Positions 44,881 to 54,902 of a DNA stretch of 64,000 nucleotides are shown here, one piece after another. This DNA is from Luteimonas sp. ANT-B3E (GTDB taxonomy: Bacteria; Pseudomonadota; Gammaproteobacteria; Xanthomonadales; Xanthomonadaceae). How positions within the stretch are numbered: position 1 is the stretch's first letter; each line of letters opens with the position of its first letter. The stretch spans positions 54,496 through 118,495 of the forward strand of contig LXQJ01000050.1 in NCBI GenBank assembly GCA_001683895.1, read 5' to 3'. A program made the position numbers and the translations under genes. The notes under the pieces were generated by a model. The model did not search any database, was not told where the DNA came from, and worked only from the letters and a program-made list of their open reading frames with translations.

Positions 44881-45090
44881 ATGATCCCCGACAGCTATCC
44901 CGCCTGGCGCCACTGCATCGAAGTCGCGTGCGGCATCCCGCTGACCGCCGCGTTCATCCGCGAGCGGCTGGCGGCGCTTGATGATGCCCGCGATTTCCGT
45001 ACCCAGCAGTTCGTCACGCACTACGGCGAGGCGCATCTGGCGCAGATACGCAGTTGGTTCGAGGACGCGCTGAGGGAACTCGACGCGTGA
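44881..45090 (+). CDS. Small conserved-looking protein upstream of DUF1826
   Basis: A 69-residue soluble protein starting at ATG 44881 (IPDSYPAWRHCIEVACGIPL), with two Cys and an acidic/aromatic helical C-terminus (SWFEDALREL). No known domain is assigned. The next gene overlaps its stop codon (GTGA), and it lies immediately downstream of the bidirectional Zur box D. I would expect it to be a small member of the zinc-starvation regulon, like the short ORFs that accompany DUF1826 in other proteobacteria. Confidence 0.65.
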   Translation: MIPDSYPAWRHCIEVACGIPLTAAFIRERLAALDDARDFRTQQFVTHYGEAHLAQIRSWFEDALRELDA

Positions 45091-45758
45091 GCATGACCCC
45101 GGCACGGGCGTCGGGCTTGCCGGTGTCTGACTGGCCCCCGGAGGCGTGCCGCGGTGCGTTGCCCGAAGTGCTGGATCGCATCCGTGAGCCGGGGCTGCGG
45201 CTGGCGACCTGGCAACGGCGGTTGCCGGCCGCGATTACGGCATGGGTCGGCAGTGGTTTCCTGCCGCCGGCAGGCAAGTGCACCTGGACCCTCGCACCCG
45301 GGCAGGACGCTGCAGTCGCCTTGGATCAGGCGCTTGCCGGCAGCGTCGGCAGCGATGGCATCGGCCATGCCCGCTGGCAGCAGGATGTTCTGTGGCTGAT
45401 CGCGCTGGCTTGGCGTATCGCGCCGCAATCGGCGGCGTTGCGCGTGCGCATCGAACGGGTCGAGGACGACGGCTGCCGGCTGTTCCATGTCGACCGCGTT
45501 GCGCTGCGCCTGATCTGCACCTGGCTCGGCACCGGCACACAGTGGCTGCCGGAAGGTGCGTTCCATCGTGGCGGCCTTGGCTGCGGCTGCAACGACCACG
45601 TCCAGGACTGGTCGGCGCTGCGCGAGGTCGCGCGCGAACATGTCGCGGTCATGAAGGGCGAAGGCTACCCGGGCAATGCCGGTCACGGCCTGGTGCATCG
45701 CTCCCCGCCCGCTACCCGCGCGCATCCGCGGGTACTGCTGGCGATCGATTTCGGCTGA
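45087..45758 (+). CDS. DUF1826 domain protein
   Basis: A protein of about 223 residues with the DUF1826 hallmark LFHVDRVALRLICTWLGTGTQWLPE and a downstream GCGCNDHVQ Cys cluster near HRGGLG. The family is recurrently found in Zur regulons of proteobacteria next to folE2, CobW GTPases or dksA2, although its activity is unknown. GTG 45087 overlaps the preceding stop and has GAGGGA at good spacing; ATG 45093 is an alternative. Control from Zur box D is inferred. Confidence 0.85.
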   Translation: MSMTPARASGLPVSDWPPEACRGALPEVLDRIREPGLRLATWQRRLPAAITAWVGSGFLPPAGKCTWTLAPGQDAAVALDQALAGSVGSDGIGHARWQQDVLWLIALAWRIAPQSAALRVRIERVEDDGCRLFHVDRVALRLICTWLGTGTQWLPEGAFHRGGLGCGCNDHVQDWSALREVAREHVAVMKGEGYPGNAGHGLVHRSPPATRAHPRVLLAIDFG

Positions 45759-46102
45759 CCGCCGATGGCCTGTCCGGGTCGGTGGCGTAGCCGTTCTTCA
45801 TGGACGAGGAGCTGATCGAACGCTTCAGACGCAATGCCGAGGTGGTTGTCATCCATGCACGCCACGTCGCTGTCCAGCGCGCCCTGGAGTAATCGAAAAG
45901 CTGACTGCGCACGCGCGCGTTGATGCCCAAGGGCACGTGCTGGCGATGGCTTGGACGTCAAGAGCGACGCGCTGACGCCCCGACAATCGTATGGACTGGA
46001 TCGCCGCGCCGGTTCTGGGTCGAAACCAAGGTCAGTCTTTTGACACCTGCAAGCGCGGCGTGGTGGGCAAACTGCTGATTGTCGATGAACACAAGGCGAC
46101 GC
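45759..46102. other. 344-base gap with no confident gene, possible decayed coding sequence
   Basis: Short protein-like stretches appear in different frames. On the minus strand there is RLVFIDNQQFAHHAALAGVK (46100-46040) and DDNHLGIASEAFDQLLVHEE (about 45790-45850). On the plus strand there is MDEELIERFRRNAEVVVIHA (45800-45860). None is long enough or in one frame. Together they suggest degenerate gene remains between the DUF1826 gene and the second S46 gene, but no family could be named. Confidence 0.3.
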
Positions 46103-48244
46103 TCACTCTGCCGGCAGTCCCATCTCGGTGAGCAGGTGCGGCGCGGGATACGCCTTTGCCAGCAGCCAGCGCAAGTAGCGCATGTCCACGTGGATCGCGC
46201 GCTTGTAGCGGGGGTCAAACATCCAGCTGGCGCTGACCGCTTCCCAGTTGCTGTCGAAGTTCAGCCCGATCAACCGTCCTCGCGCGTCGAGCACCGGGGA
46301 GCCGGAATTGCCGCCGGTCGTGTCAAGGTTGGTGAGGAAGTTGACGGTTTGCGCATCCAGCGCCCGGTCGAACGTGCTGCCGAAATCCCCTCTCGCGATC
46401 GCGTCCAACAGCGGCTTCGGGGCATCAAACGGCGTGACACCGGAGTGTTTCTCGACGATGCCATCGACCGTGGTCAGCGGCGCGTAAGTCACCGCATCGC
46501 GTGGGGCGAGCGGGGCGATGCGGCCGTAGCTCACGCGCAGGGTGGAGTTGGCGTCGGGATACACCGCCCGGCCCTGTGAAGTGCGGTAGCCGATCAACGC
46601 GCCCATGTAGGCCGGGCGCAGGCGCAGCAGTTCACCGGCGCGGGTTTTCTCGGCATCTTCGTGGCGCAGTAGCGCAGGCAGCAGTGTCGCCGCGGCCTCC
46701 ATCAGCGGATCGGTCGATGCGACCACATCGTCAGGTGACGCCGCAAACAGGCGCAGGCGCTCGGCCTCGATGCCTAGCCGGGTGTTGGCATACAGCGCAT
46801 CAAGTGCGCGATCGGCCTGCGCTGCATCGACGCCGAACAAGGCATCGACTTCAGCGATGCGCTGGTCGGCCGGCAGCGCGCGGTAGCGGGTCAGCAGGTA
46901 GCGCCACCACGCCTTTTCCACGTCGGGGTGATAGCGGCGCTGTACTTGCTTCAACCCACCTTCGAGCAGCGCCTCATCGCGCTGCTGATAGCCGGTCTGA
47001 CGCTGGCCGTCGGGCTTGCGCCGCTCCAGTGCCAGTCGCTGCAGGTTCAGCGCCGAGGCCATCAGCAGCGGACGAGCACCCGCCAGCCACTGGTCGCGTT
47101 CGCGGGTCTGGCGGGCGGCGGCCAGCACGGTCTCGACAGCGTGGATCTCGGCCGTCATCGGAGCGGCGTCGGGCCGGTTTGACAGCCAGGCCAGCATCAA
47201 GGCCTCATCCTCCCCGCGCACGCGCACCGCGTCGCTCCGACGCAGGCCGTCGAGCTCGCCCTGTGCGCGCTTCAAGGTGTTCTTGAAACCCTGCAGCGTG
47301 GAGGCGTAGAGCACGCGCTGTTCGGCATCCCCGCCGATGGCGGTTTCCAGCGCGGCGATCAGCCCGCCGGTATTGTCCACCCGTGCCGGCAGTTGCCACT
47401 CGACCTGCTGCCCGAACTCACTGGCGGTGCGGTGCCGGAACGTGGTGCCCGGATAACCGGCAACCATCGCGAAATCGCCCGCGGCGACCGCATCGGTCGA
47501 CACCTGCAGATGCGCAGGCGGAACGTAAGGCACGTTGTCCGCAGCGAACGCCGCGGGCTTGCCGTCCCGCCCGACGTAGGCGCGGTAGAAAGTGAAGTCG
47601 CCAACATGACGCGGCCACATGAAGTTGTCGATGTCATCGCCATAATTGCCGATCGCACCGGGGGGCGCGTAGACCAGGCGCACGTCGCGCAGTTCCAGCT
47701 GCTTGACCAGATGGAATTCGCTGCCGTAATGCATGTTGGCGACGCTGCAGCGATGGCCGGCATCGCGCTCGCACTCCGCCACGGCGTCCTTCGATGCGGT
47801 ATCGACGGCGTCGAAATATGCACGCCCGCTCTTGCCCCGCGCGTCAGCGAGGATGCGCTCGGTGATGCGGTCGAAAGCCACGGTGACGTAGACCCGGGCC
47901 GCCGGCCCGGCGGAAACTTCCCCCGCGAGGGTGGCGGCGATGAACCCGTCGGCGATCAGGTTCGTCTGGGGCGTCGAGTTGAGCTGGATCGCGCCATAGG
48001 CACAGTGGTGATTGGTCAGCACCAGACCCTGCGGCGACACGAAACTCGCAGTGCAGCCGCCCAGCGACACCACGGCATTCATCGGCGCCCGGGTCAGGTC
48101 GGCCAGGCCGGCGGCGCGTCCCTTGAAGCCGGCCTCACGCAGCTGCGGCGCGATGTCGGGCAGCTGCGACGGCAGCCACATGCCCTCATCGGCGCTGGCC
48201 GCACCGGCCACCAGGCACAGCAGCGGGAAGAGGATCATGCGCAT
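46103..48244 (-). CDS. S46 family dipeptidyl-peptidase, second paralogue
   Basis: A 713-residue periplasmic peptidase with signal [29 protein letters not shown], catalytic His in [14 protein letters not shown] and catalytic Ser in [14 protein letters not shown]. The specificity position after FD is Ser ([10 protein letters not shown]), neither the Gly of DPP7 nor the Arg of DPP11, so its P1 preference may differ from the copy at 27.3-29.4 kb. Two possible starts (48244 and 48238) differ by two codons. It is divergent from tdh. Confidence 0.92.
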   Translation of the reverse strand: MRMILFPLLCLVAGAASADEGMWLPSQLPDIAPQLREAGFKGRAAGLADLTRAPMNAVVSLGGCTASFVSPQGLVLTNHHCAYGAIQLNSTPQTNLIADGFIAATLAGEVSAGPAARVYVTVAFDRITERILADARGKSGRAYFDAVDTASKDAVAECERDAGHRCSVANMHYGSEFHLVKQLELRDVRLVYAPPGAIGNYGDDIDNFMWPRHVGDFTFYRAYVGRDGKPAAFAADNVPYVPPAHLQVSTDAVAAGDFAMVAGYPGTTFRHRTASEFGQQVEWQLPARVDNTGGLIAALETAIGGDAEQRVLYASTLQGFKNTLKRAQGELDGLRRSDAVRVRGEDEALMLAWLSNRPDAAPMTAEIHAVETVLAAARQTRERDQWLAGARPLLMASALNLQRLALERRKPDGQRQTGYQQRDEALLEGGLKQVQRRYHPDVEKAWWRYLLTRYRALPADQRIAEVDALFGVDAAQADRALDALYANTRLGIEAERLRLFAASPDDVVASTDPLMEAAATLLPALLRHEDAEKTRAGELLRLRPAYMGALIGYRTSQGRAVYPDANSTLRVSYGRIAPLAPRDAVTYAPLTTVDGIVEKHSGVTPFDAPKPLLDAIARGDFGSTFDRALDAQTVNFLTNLDTTGGNSGSPVLDARGRLIGLNFDSNWEAVSASWMFDPRYKRAIHVDMRYLRWLLAKAYPAPHLLTEMGLPAE

Positions 48245-48377
48245 CGCGTCGCTCCAAAAAAATGGCAGCGATGACGATAGGCGAACGCCGGGCCTGGGCG
48301 CAAACCCGCGCAGTGCCGCCCTCGCATGCCGCGCGTATAATTCTCGTCTTGACCGCAAGCGCGACGGACGAATACTC

Positions 48378-49412
48378 ATGGGCCAGATGATGAAGGCGCT
48401 GGTGAAGCGCGACGCCACCAAGGGCATCTGGATGGAGCAGGTGCCGGTGCCGGTGCCAGGGCCCAACGAGGTGCTGGTGAAGCTGGAGAAGACCGCGATC
48501 TGCGGCACCGACCTGCACATCTACCTGTGGGACGAGTGGAGCCAGCGCACGGTCAAGCCTGGCACGGTCATCGGCCACGAGTTTGTCGGCAGGGTCGCCG
48601 AGCTGGGCCCCGGCGCCAGCGGCTACACCATCGGCCAGCGCGTCTCGGCCGAGGGCCACATCGTCTGCGGCCACTGCCGCAACTGTCGCGCCGGCAAGCA
48701 GCACCTGTGCCCCAACACCGTGGGCATCGGCGTCACGCGCGACGGCGCCTTCGCGGAGTACATCGTGATGCCGGCCAGCAACCTGTGGCCGATCCCCGAC
48801 CAGATCCCGTCCGAGCTCGCGGCGTTCTTCGACCCCTACGGCAACGCCGCGCACTGCGCGCTGGAGTTCGACGTGGTCGGCGAGGACGTTCTGATCACCG
48901 GCGCCGGCCCGATCGGCGTGATGGCCGCCGGCATCTGCAAGCACATCGGCGCACGCAACGTGGTCGTCACCGACGTCAACGACTATCGGCTCAAGCTTGC
49001 CGCCGACATGGGCGCCACGCGCGTGGTCAACGTGACCAACACCTCGATCAGGGACGTGATGGCCGACCTGCAGATGGAGGGCTTCGACGTCGGGCTGGAG
49101 ATGAGCGGCAACCCGCACGCGTTCAACGACATGCTCGACTGCATGTACCACGGCGGCAAGGTCGCGCTGCTGGGCCTGCTGCCCAAGGGCGCCGGCATCG
49201 ACTGGGACCGGATCATCTTCAAGGGCCTGACCGTGCAGGGCATCTATGGCCGGCGCATGTACGAGACCTGGTACAAGATGACGCAGCTGGTGCTCGCCGG
49301 CTTCCCGCTCGGCAAGGTGCTCAGCCACCAGCTGCCGGCGGACGAATTCCAGAAGGGTTTCGACCTGATGGAATCCGGCAAATCGGGCAAGGTCGTGCTG
49401 AGCTGGAACTGA
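48378..49412 (+). CDS. tdh: L-threonine 3-dehydrogenase
   Basis: A 344-residue zinc-dependent medium-chain dehydrogenase that oxidises threonine to 2-amino-3-oxobutyrate with NAD+. Catalytic zinc Cys and family block [25 protein letters not shown], the structural zinc [15 protein letters not shown], the FDPYGNAAH block and the Rossmann [14 protein letters not shown] are intact. ATG 48387 is a possible alternative start. Its partner kbl lies 4.3 kb downstream, separated by two genes of unknown function. The next ORF overlaps the stop as TGATG. Confidence 0.96.
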   Translation: MGQMMKALVKRDATKGIWMEQVPVPVPGPNEVLVKLEKTAICGTDLHIYLWDEWSQRTVKPGTVIGHEFVGRVAELGPGASGYTIGQRVSAEGHIVCGHCRNCRAGKQHLCPNTVGIGVTRDGAFAEYIVMPASNLWPIPDQIPSELAAFFDPYGNAAHCALEFDVVGEDVLITGAGPIGVMAAGICKHIGARNVVVTDVNDYRLKLAADMGATRVVNVTNTSIRDVMADLQMEGFDVGLEMSGNPHAFNDMLDCMYHGGKVALLGLLPKGAGIDWDRIIFKGLTVQGIYGRRMYETWYKMTQLVLAGFPLGKVLSHQLPADEFQKGFDLMESGKSGKVVLSWN

Positions 49413-50170
49413 TGCGCGTGCCGCGGCCGGCGCTGGGCCTGCTGGCGGTGCCGCTGCTGCTGGCGCTCGCGGCCTGCCAGGCCGGCTCTGATGGCCCGGT
49501 GCAGGCGACGACGGTCGCGATCGATCCGGCGCCGCTGGCGCAGGTGCGGCAGGCGCGCAGCGCCTCCGCCATGGACGCAGGCAGCGCCATCCTGATGGAC
49601 CTGCGCGTGGATGCGCGCGGACGCACCCCGGAGGTCACTGCCAGCGACATGCGCGCGGTTGCCGCGCTGGCGGGCAGCGACGCCCGCGTGCTGGGGCGGG
49701 TCGAGGGCGACTTCACCGCCCCCGGCGCCGCCGAGCGGCTGCTGCTGGTCGCGGCGGCCAACGGCCGGCAGTCGCTGCTGCTGCTCGGCGGCGACACCGC
49801 CGTGCGTGCACCGGTCACCGCGGCCAGCGCCCTGCTGCGCAGCCCCGACACCAATGGCGACGGCCGACACGAGGCGCTGCTGCGCCGCGACCAGGAGGTC
49901 GACGGCACGCGGCGCACCGACCTGCTGCTGCTGGCGCCGTCAGCAACCGGCATCGCGACCGTCGCCGCGTTCCCGGACGCGCGCGTCGATGGCTGCGCCG
50001 GGCCTGCGCCGACGCTGGCGGCACAGCGCATCGAATACGCGCGCCCGGCGACGGCTGGCGGCTGGCCGGTATTCACCGCCATCGGCTCGTCGTCCGAGTG
50101 CGTCGATGGCCGCGCGCCGGACCTCGAGGGCTACCTGCGCCAGGAGCGCTGGGACGACCCTGCCCGCTAG
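49412..50170 (+). CDS. Predicted lipoprotein of unknown function
   Basis: A 252-residue protein with a lipobox (LLLALAACQAG) right after a short basic start, overlapping the tdh stop. The mature part contains a Ca-binding-like SPDTNGDGRHEALLRRD segment, reminiscent of integrin/FG-GAP-type Asp loops (VEGDFTAPGAAERLLLV precedes it), and two Cys (DGCAGPAP, SSECVDG). This suggests a small beta-propeller-like or 'VCBS/FG-GAP' fold in the envelope. No catalytic motif is seen. Confidence 0.7.
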   Translation: MRVPRPALGLLAVPLLLALAACQAGSDGPVQATTVAIDPAPLAQVRQARSASAMDAGSAILMDLRVDARGRTPEVTASDMRAVAALAGSDARVLGRVEGDFTAPGAAERLLLVAAANGRQSLLLLGGDTAVRAPVTAASALLRSPDTNGDGRHEALLRRDQEVDGTRRTDLLLLAPSATGIATVAAFPDARVDGCAGPAPTLAAQRIEYARPATAGGWPVFTAIGSSSECVDGRAPDLEGYLRQERWDDPAR

Positions 50171-50340
50171 CGCCGGCGCGATCGCGCAACGCCCCCGTCG
50201 CCCACGCCGCGGACGCGCTCCGCGCACGCCGCGGGGGAAGCGCGGCATGAATGCCGCCCGTCCGTCCAAGGGTTTTCCCCACGTGTCGGGCATGCGCAGG
50301 CCTGCGGACAATGCCGCCATCGACGCAACGGTGCATTGCC

Positions 50341-53300
50341 ATGGTCATCCCCCTCCACGATGGCGCCTACCGCGCCCCGGTCCAGCCCGCCCCGCCACCG
50401 CCGGTGACGCCGCCCGGTGAACCGCGCACCGTGCAGGTGCAGGCCGAGCAGGGCGATACCCTGGCCAGCGTCGGGCGCCGGCTCGGCATCAGCAGCGGCC
50501 GGATGGCGGACGCCAACCCGGACGTGCCCGGCAGCGACGAACCGCTGTATGCGGGACAAGCGGTCGAGATCCCGGTCGACCATGCCGATGGCGATGCCGC
50601 CGGCGCGCACGAGGTCCGGCCGGGTGAATCGCTGCAGGACATCGCCACCGCGCGCGGCGTGGACCGTGACCAGCTGGCCGAGGCCAACGGGCTGGCGGGT
50701 GGCGCCGAGCCCACGCCCGGCGACACCCTGCTGGTGCCGTCGGCGTCGGCGCTGACCGACGCCGAAACCGACGCGCTGGCCTCGCTGGCCGGGGTACCGT
50801 CCACACAGACGCTGTCGACCGATGACGCGCGCGCGCTCATCGGCGAGATGGAGGCGCTGCGCACCGGCAGCGCCAGCGAGCGTCTGGACGCGCTCGGCGC
50901 GCTCGCCGGTCGCTTCTCGGCCGACGAGGTCCGCACGTTGCTTGCCGAATCAGGCGTGAGCGACGCCGCGCTCGACCGCATCGCGGCCAGCGGAGACGCG
51001 CTCGGCGCGCTGGCCGACGTGGTCGCGGCGGACACGTCCCCGGTCGACCGCGCGGCCGCCGCGCTGGCACTGGTCGCCGCCGCCGGCGATGTACTCGGCG
51101 ACAGCGCCGGCACCTTCTTCGACGACCACCTGTCGCAGCTGCCCAATGCACGCGGCGTGCTGGGCGGCATCGACACGCTGCTGGACCCGGAGGCATCGGC
51201 CGCGGACAAGGCCGAGGCGTCGCTCTCGATCGTGCAGAGCCTGCAATCGGGGCTCGGCGAGCAGTTCCCGCAGCTCGGCCACCGCCTGCGCGCGCTGGAT
51301 TCGATCACCGGCAGCCTGGGGGCCGCGGTGACCCTGCTCGATCCCGACGCCTCGCTGCAGGACAAGGCGCAGGCCGCCGCGCAGCTGTACGCCAACGTGC
51401 CCGGCGTCGCCGGCGACGTCGACCGCATCCGCAGCCTGCTGTCGGCGGGCGGCATTCCCGACGCCGAGGCCATCGCTGGTCGCGTCGCACAGCTGCCGGG
51501 CGGCGACCTGATCCCGGAGGCGCTGCGCGGGCAGCTGTCCCCGGAACTCGTCGACGGCCTGACGCCGCAGCAGGCGCAGCGCATCGCCGACCTCGCCGCG
51601 CGCAGCGACGACGTCGCCGGCGCGCTGGGGCCGGCGCTCACCGGGCTGACGCGCGGCGCGGCGCTGGACAGCGTGCTCGACGGGCTTTCGGGTCGCTCCG
51701 ACGAGGCCGTGGTCGCGACGCTCGACGCGCTCGGCCAGCTGGGCCCCGGCGTCGCCGACGACCTGGTGACGCAGACGGTCGGCGGCCGTCCCGCCACGGA
51801 GGTCCTGGCGGAGTTCATCGATGGCCTGCCCGCCGACGCGCGCGGCAGCATCGGCCCGCTGCTCCGCGACTTCGACGCCGCCACCGCGGCGCGGGTGCTC
51901 GACATCGCCGACCGCGCTGGCCCCGATGCCGCCGCGGACCTCCTGCGCGGACTGGACGGCGCCAACGTCGACAGCCGGCAGGTCGGGCGCATGTTGAACG
52001 ACGCACTCAACCTGCTCGACCGCATCGGGGTAGAGATCACGACCGAGGTCGCGCAGAGCCTGCTGCGCAATGCCGGCAAGCTGATCCCGATCGCCGGCGC
52101 GGTGCCGGCTGGCTACGACACCTACCGCTTCGCGCAGATCGCCGCCGATGGCGACCTGCCGCCGGAACTGCGCTACCTGGCGCTGCAGGGCTCCAAGGCC
52201 AATGCGCTCGATGCCGGCCTCAGCATCGCCGAGGCGTTCGGCGTGACGATCCCGTTCACCACAGCGGGGTCGGCCCTGATCGGCGTCGGTAGCCTGGTGC
52301 TGGACGTTGTCATCGAGCAGCAGACCAACGCTTACAACGCCGATCCCGACGGCTGGGTCGCACCGGGCTACGTCGATGCCGCCATCGCCGGCACCCTGCT
52401 CGCGGGCCCGCAGGCCTTCGTCGAACTGGCGCTGATGTTCGGTCCGGAGGGCGCGGTGCGGAAGAGCGAGCAGTTGATCAACGGTAGCGTCGACCTCGGC
52501 GCCGACGGCGTGGCGCGGCTGGGCGAGCTGCAGGCGCAGGCTTTTGGTGATGGCCTGTCGCTGACCGCCGACGGCCTGCACCTGCTGGCCGACATCGTGC
52601 GCGACCCGAGCCTCGTCGGCGATGCCGCCGGCGCGGTGGCGCAGGAAGCAGTGCGCCAGCTGAGCGCGGTCGCGGATGGCGTCGGCGAGCTCGCCGGGAT
52701 CGCCCGCGAACAGCTGGGCCACCTGGTGGACGACCTTGCGGCACTGGGCGAACAGGGCCTGGAGACGCTGGGCTGGATCGCCAGCCACCCGGGCGAGGCC
52801 GCGGCGATCGCGGCCGACGCACTCGCCGGCCTCGCGGAGCAGGGCCTCGCGCTCGCGACCGATGCCGGCCGCGCACTGGCGGAAGGCGCGATGTCGGCGC
52901 TGGAGTCGGCGCACGGCGCGCTGCTGGCGGCCGGTGACGCCGCGCGCGACGCGCTGGAGGCAGTGGGCGAACGCATCGACCAGACGCTCGACGCGGCGCT
53001 GGCACTGGGCGAGCGCGGGCTGGAGTTCGTGGGTTGGGCAGCCTCCAACCCGGGCGAGGCCGCGGCCTTGGCGCGCGAGAAGCTGGTCGACGTGGTGTCG
53101 CAGGCCGGCGACCTGGCCATCGCCGCCTACGACCAGCTGCATGCGCTGGGCGAGGAGGCGGCGGCGCTGGCGGATGTCGCGATCGCGCGGCTGGCGGACG
53201 CCGGTGCGGTGGCCGTGGACACGCTGGTCTATATCGCCGAGAACCCGGTGGCGTCGGCAGACGCGGTGCGCGACGCGGCAATCGAGGGCCTGGGGCGGAT

Positions 53301-53631
53301 CGCCGATGGCGTCGGCGCGGCGGCGGAGCGCGCGACGGAGGCCGTTGTCGGCTTCGCCGAACAGGGCATTGCGTCGGCAACGTCGGTCGTGGGCAACATC
53401 CTCGCCGAGGGCGGCGCGGCAGCCGAGCGCATCATCAACGCATGGGGCAACGAGCTGTCGCAGGGGGCGCAGGAGGTCATCGCCGGCCTTGCGGACCTGG
53501 GCGACGCCGGCGCGGAGGCGCTGGGCAACCTGTCGGATGCCGGCATCGGCTTCGCCGGCGACGTCCTCGGCGGCCTGCGCGATGGGGCAGGCGCGATCTG
53601 GCGCAACACCGGCGGCCGCATCTTCGGCTGA
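50341..53631 (+). CDS. Giant LysM-domain, Ala-rich helical protein of unknown function
   Basis: A 1096-residue protein from ATG 50341. A short Pro-rich N-terminus without a signal peptide is followed by two LysM-like modules (about residues 30-77 and 87-133, ending YAGQAVEIPV and PGDTLLVPS). About 950 residues of Ala/Asp/Leu-rich helix follow, with one more hydrophobic stretch near 641-665. The C-terminal third repeats a motif: LGEQGLETLGWIASHPGEAA (~803), LGERGLEFVGWAASNPGEAA (~889) and VDTLVYIAENPVASADA (~959), so duplication is evident. It ends in GAIWRNTGGRIFG. LysM suggests peptidoglycan contact, yet no export signal is visible. No enzymatic motif was found. Confidence 0.8.
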   Translation: MVIPLHDGAYRAPVQPAPPPPVTPPGEPRTVQVQAEQGDTLASVGRRLGISSGRMADANPDVPGSDEPLYAGQAVEIPVDHADGDAAGAHEVRPGESLQDIATARGVDRDQLAEANGLAGGAEPTPGDTLLVPSASALTDAETDALASLAGVPSTQTLSTDDARALIGEMEALRTGSASERLDALGALAGRFSADEVRTLLAESGVSDAALDRIAASGDALGALADVVAADTSPVDRAAAALALVAAAGDVLGDSAGTFFDDHLSQLPNARGVLGGIDTLLDPEASAADKAEASLSIVQSLQSGLGEQFPQLGHRLRALDSITGSLGAAVTLLDPDASLQDKAQAAAQLYANVPGVAGDVDRIRSLLSAGGIPDAEAIAGRVAQLPGGDLIPEALRGQLSPELVDGLTPQQAQRIADLAARSDDVAGALGPALTGLTRGAALDSVLDGLSGRSDEAVVATLDALGQLGPGVADDLVTQTVGGRPATEVLAEFIDGLPADARGSIGPLLRDFDAATAARVLDIADRAGPDAAADLLRGLDGANVDSRQVGRMLNDALNLLDRIGVEITTEVAQSLLRNAGKLIPIAGAVPAGYDTYRFAQIAADGDLPPELRYLALQGSKANALDAGLSIAEAFGVTIPFTTAGSALIGVGSLVLDVVIEQQTNAYNADPDGWVAPGYVDAAIAGTLLAGPQAFVELALMFGPEGAVRKSEQLINGSVDLGADGVARLGELQAQAFGDGLSLTADGLHLLADIVRDPSLVGDAAGAVAQEAVRQLSAVADGVGELAGIAREQLGHLVDDLAALGEQGLETLGWIASHPGEAAAIAADALAGLAEQGLALATDAGRALAEGAMSALESAHGALLAAGDAARDALEAVGERIDQTLDAALALGERGLEFVGWAASNPGEAAALAREKLVDVVSQAGDLAIAAYDQLHALGEEAAALADVAIARLADAGAVAVDTLVYIAENPVASADAVRDAAIEGLGRIADGVGAAAERATEAVVGFAEQGIASATSVVGNILAEGGAAAERIINAWGNELSQGAQEVIAGLADLGDAGAEALGNLSDAGIGFAGDVLGGLRDGAGAIWRNTGGRIFG

Positions 53632-53702
53632 TGGTCTGACGCGCCGGGAGCTCGCCGGGGCCGCGCGCTAGACTGCGTGGCCCCGCCACGCCGGAGCGCC
53701 CC

Positions 53703-54896
53703 GTGTCCCTCACCCAACGCTATGCCGACACCCTCGACGAGATCCGCGAGGCCGGCCTGTTCAAGGCCGAGCGGGTGATCACCGGCCCGCAGGCGGCCGA
53801 GATCACGCTCGACGATGGCCGCAAGGTGCTGAACTTCTGCGCCAACAACTACCTGGGCCTGGCCGACCACCCGGACATCATCGCCGCCGCAAAGGACGCA
53901 CTCGACAGCCACGGCTTCGGCATGGCTTCGGTGCGTTTCATCTGTGGCACGCAGGATCTGCACAAGGAGCTGGAGCGCACCATCTCGGGCTTCTTCGGCA
54001 AGGAGGACACGATCCTCTACGCCGCGTGTTTCGATGCCAATGGAGGCCTTTACGAGCCACTGCTAAGCGAGGAGGACGCGGTGATCTCCGACGCGCTGAA
54101 CCACGCGTCGATCATCGATGGCGTGCGCCTGTGCAAGGCCAGGCGCTACCGCTACGCCAACTGCGACATGGCCGACCTGGAAGTGCAGCTGCAGGCCGCG
54201 GACGCCGCCGGCGCGCGCACCAAGCTGATCTCCACCGACGGCGTGTTCTCGATGGATGGCTACATCGCACCGCTCGACCAGATCACCGCCCTGGCGACGA
54301 AGTACGGCGCGCTGGTACACATCGACGAGTGTCACGCAACGGGATTCCTCGGCGAGACCGGTCGCGGGTCGGCGGAGGTGAAAGGCGTGCTGGACCGGAT
54401 CGACATCGTCACCGGTACGCTCGGCAAGGCGATGGGCGGCGCGTTGGGCGGGTTCACTACCGGCAGGCACGAGGTGATCGAACTGCTGCGGCAGCGTTCG
54501 CGACCTTATCTGTTCTCGAACTCGCTGCCGCCGCACGTGGTCGCGGCCGGCATCAAGGCCTTCGAGATGCTGGACGCCGCCGGAGACCTGCGTGCGCGGC
54601 TGGTCGAGAACACCGGCTATTTTCGCGCGCAGATGACTGCCGCCGGCTTCGACGTGCGCCCCGGCGTGCATCCGATCAGCCCGGTCATGCTGTACGACGC
54701 CAAGCTTGCGCAGCGGTTCGCGCAGCGGCTGCTAGAGGAAGGCATCTACGCGATCGGGTTCTTCTTCCCGGTGGTGCCGAAGGACCAGGCGCGCATCCGC
54801 ACCCAGATCTCCGCGGCGCACACGCGCATGCAGCTGGACCGGGCGATCGACGCCTTCGTGCGCATCGGCCGCGAGCTCGGCGTGCTGCGCGACTGA
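53703..54896 (+). CDS. kbl: Glycine C-acetyltransferase (2-amino-3-ketobutyrate CoA ligase)
   Basis: A 397-residue PLP enzyme that cleaves 2-amino-3-oxobutyrate with CoA into glycine and acetyl-CoA, completing the Tdh route. Family blocks are [58 protein letters not shown] and the PLP lysine segment [13 protein letters not shown]. It starts with GTG 53703. Elsewhere tdh and kbl are usually adjacent. Confidence 0.96.
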   Translation: MSLTQRYADTLDEIREAGLFKAERVITGPQAAEITLDDGRKVLNFCANNYLGLADHPDIIAAAKDALDSHGFGMASVRFICGTQDLHKELERTISGFFGKEDTILYAACFDANGGLYEPLLSEEDAVISDALNHASIIDGVRLCKARRYRYANCDMADLEVQLQAADAAGARTKLISTDGVFSMDGYIAPLDQITALATKYGALVHIDECHATGFLGETGRGSAEVKGVLDRIDIVTGTLGKAMGGALGGFTTGRHEVIELLRQRSRPYLFSNSLPPHVVAAGIKAFEMLDAAGDLRARLVENTGYFRAQMTAAGFDVRPGVHPISPVMLYDAKLAQRFAQRLLEEGIYAIGFFFPVVPKDQARIRTQISAAHTRMQLDRAIDAFVRIGRELGVLRD

Positions 54897-54902
54897 CGGC
54901 GG

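Noticed and set aside
50950..53142. A 730-residue minus-strand frame
   Set aside because: Antisense to the LysM protein, whose codon pattern leaves the opposite strand open; no protein features.
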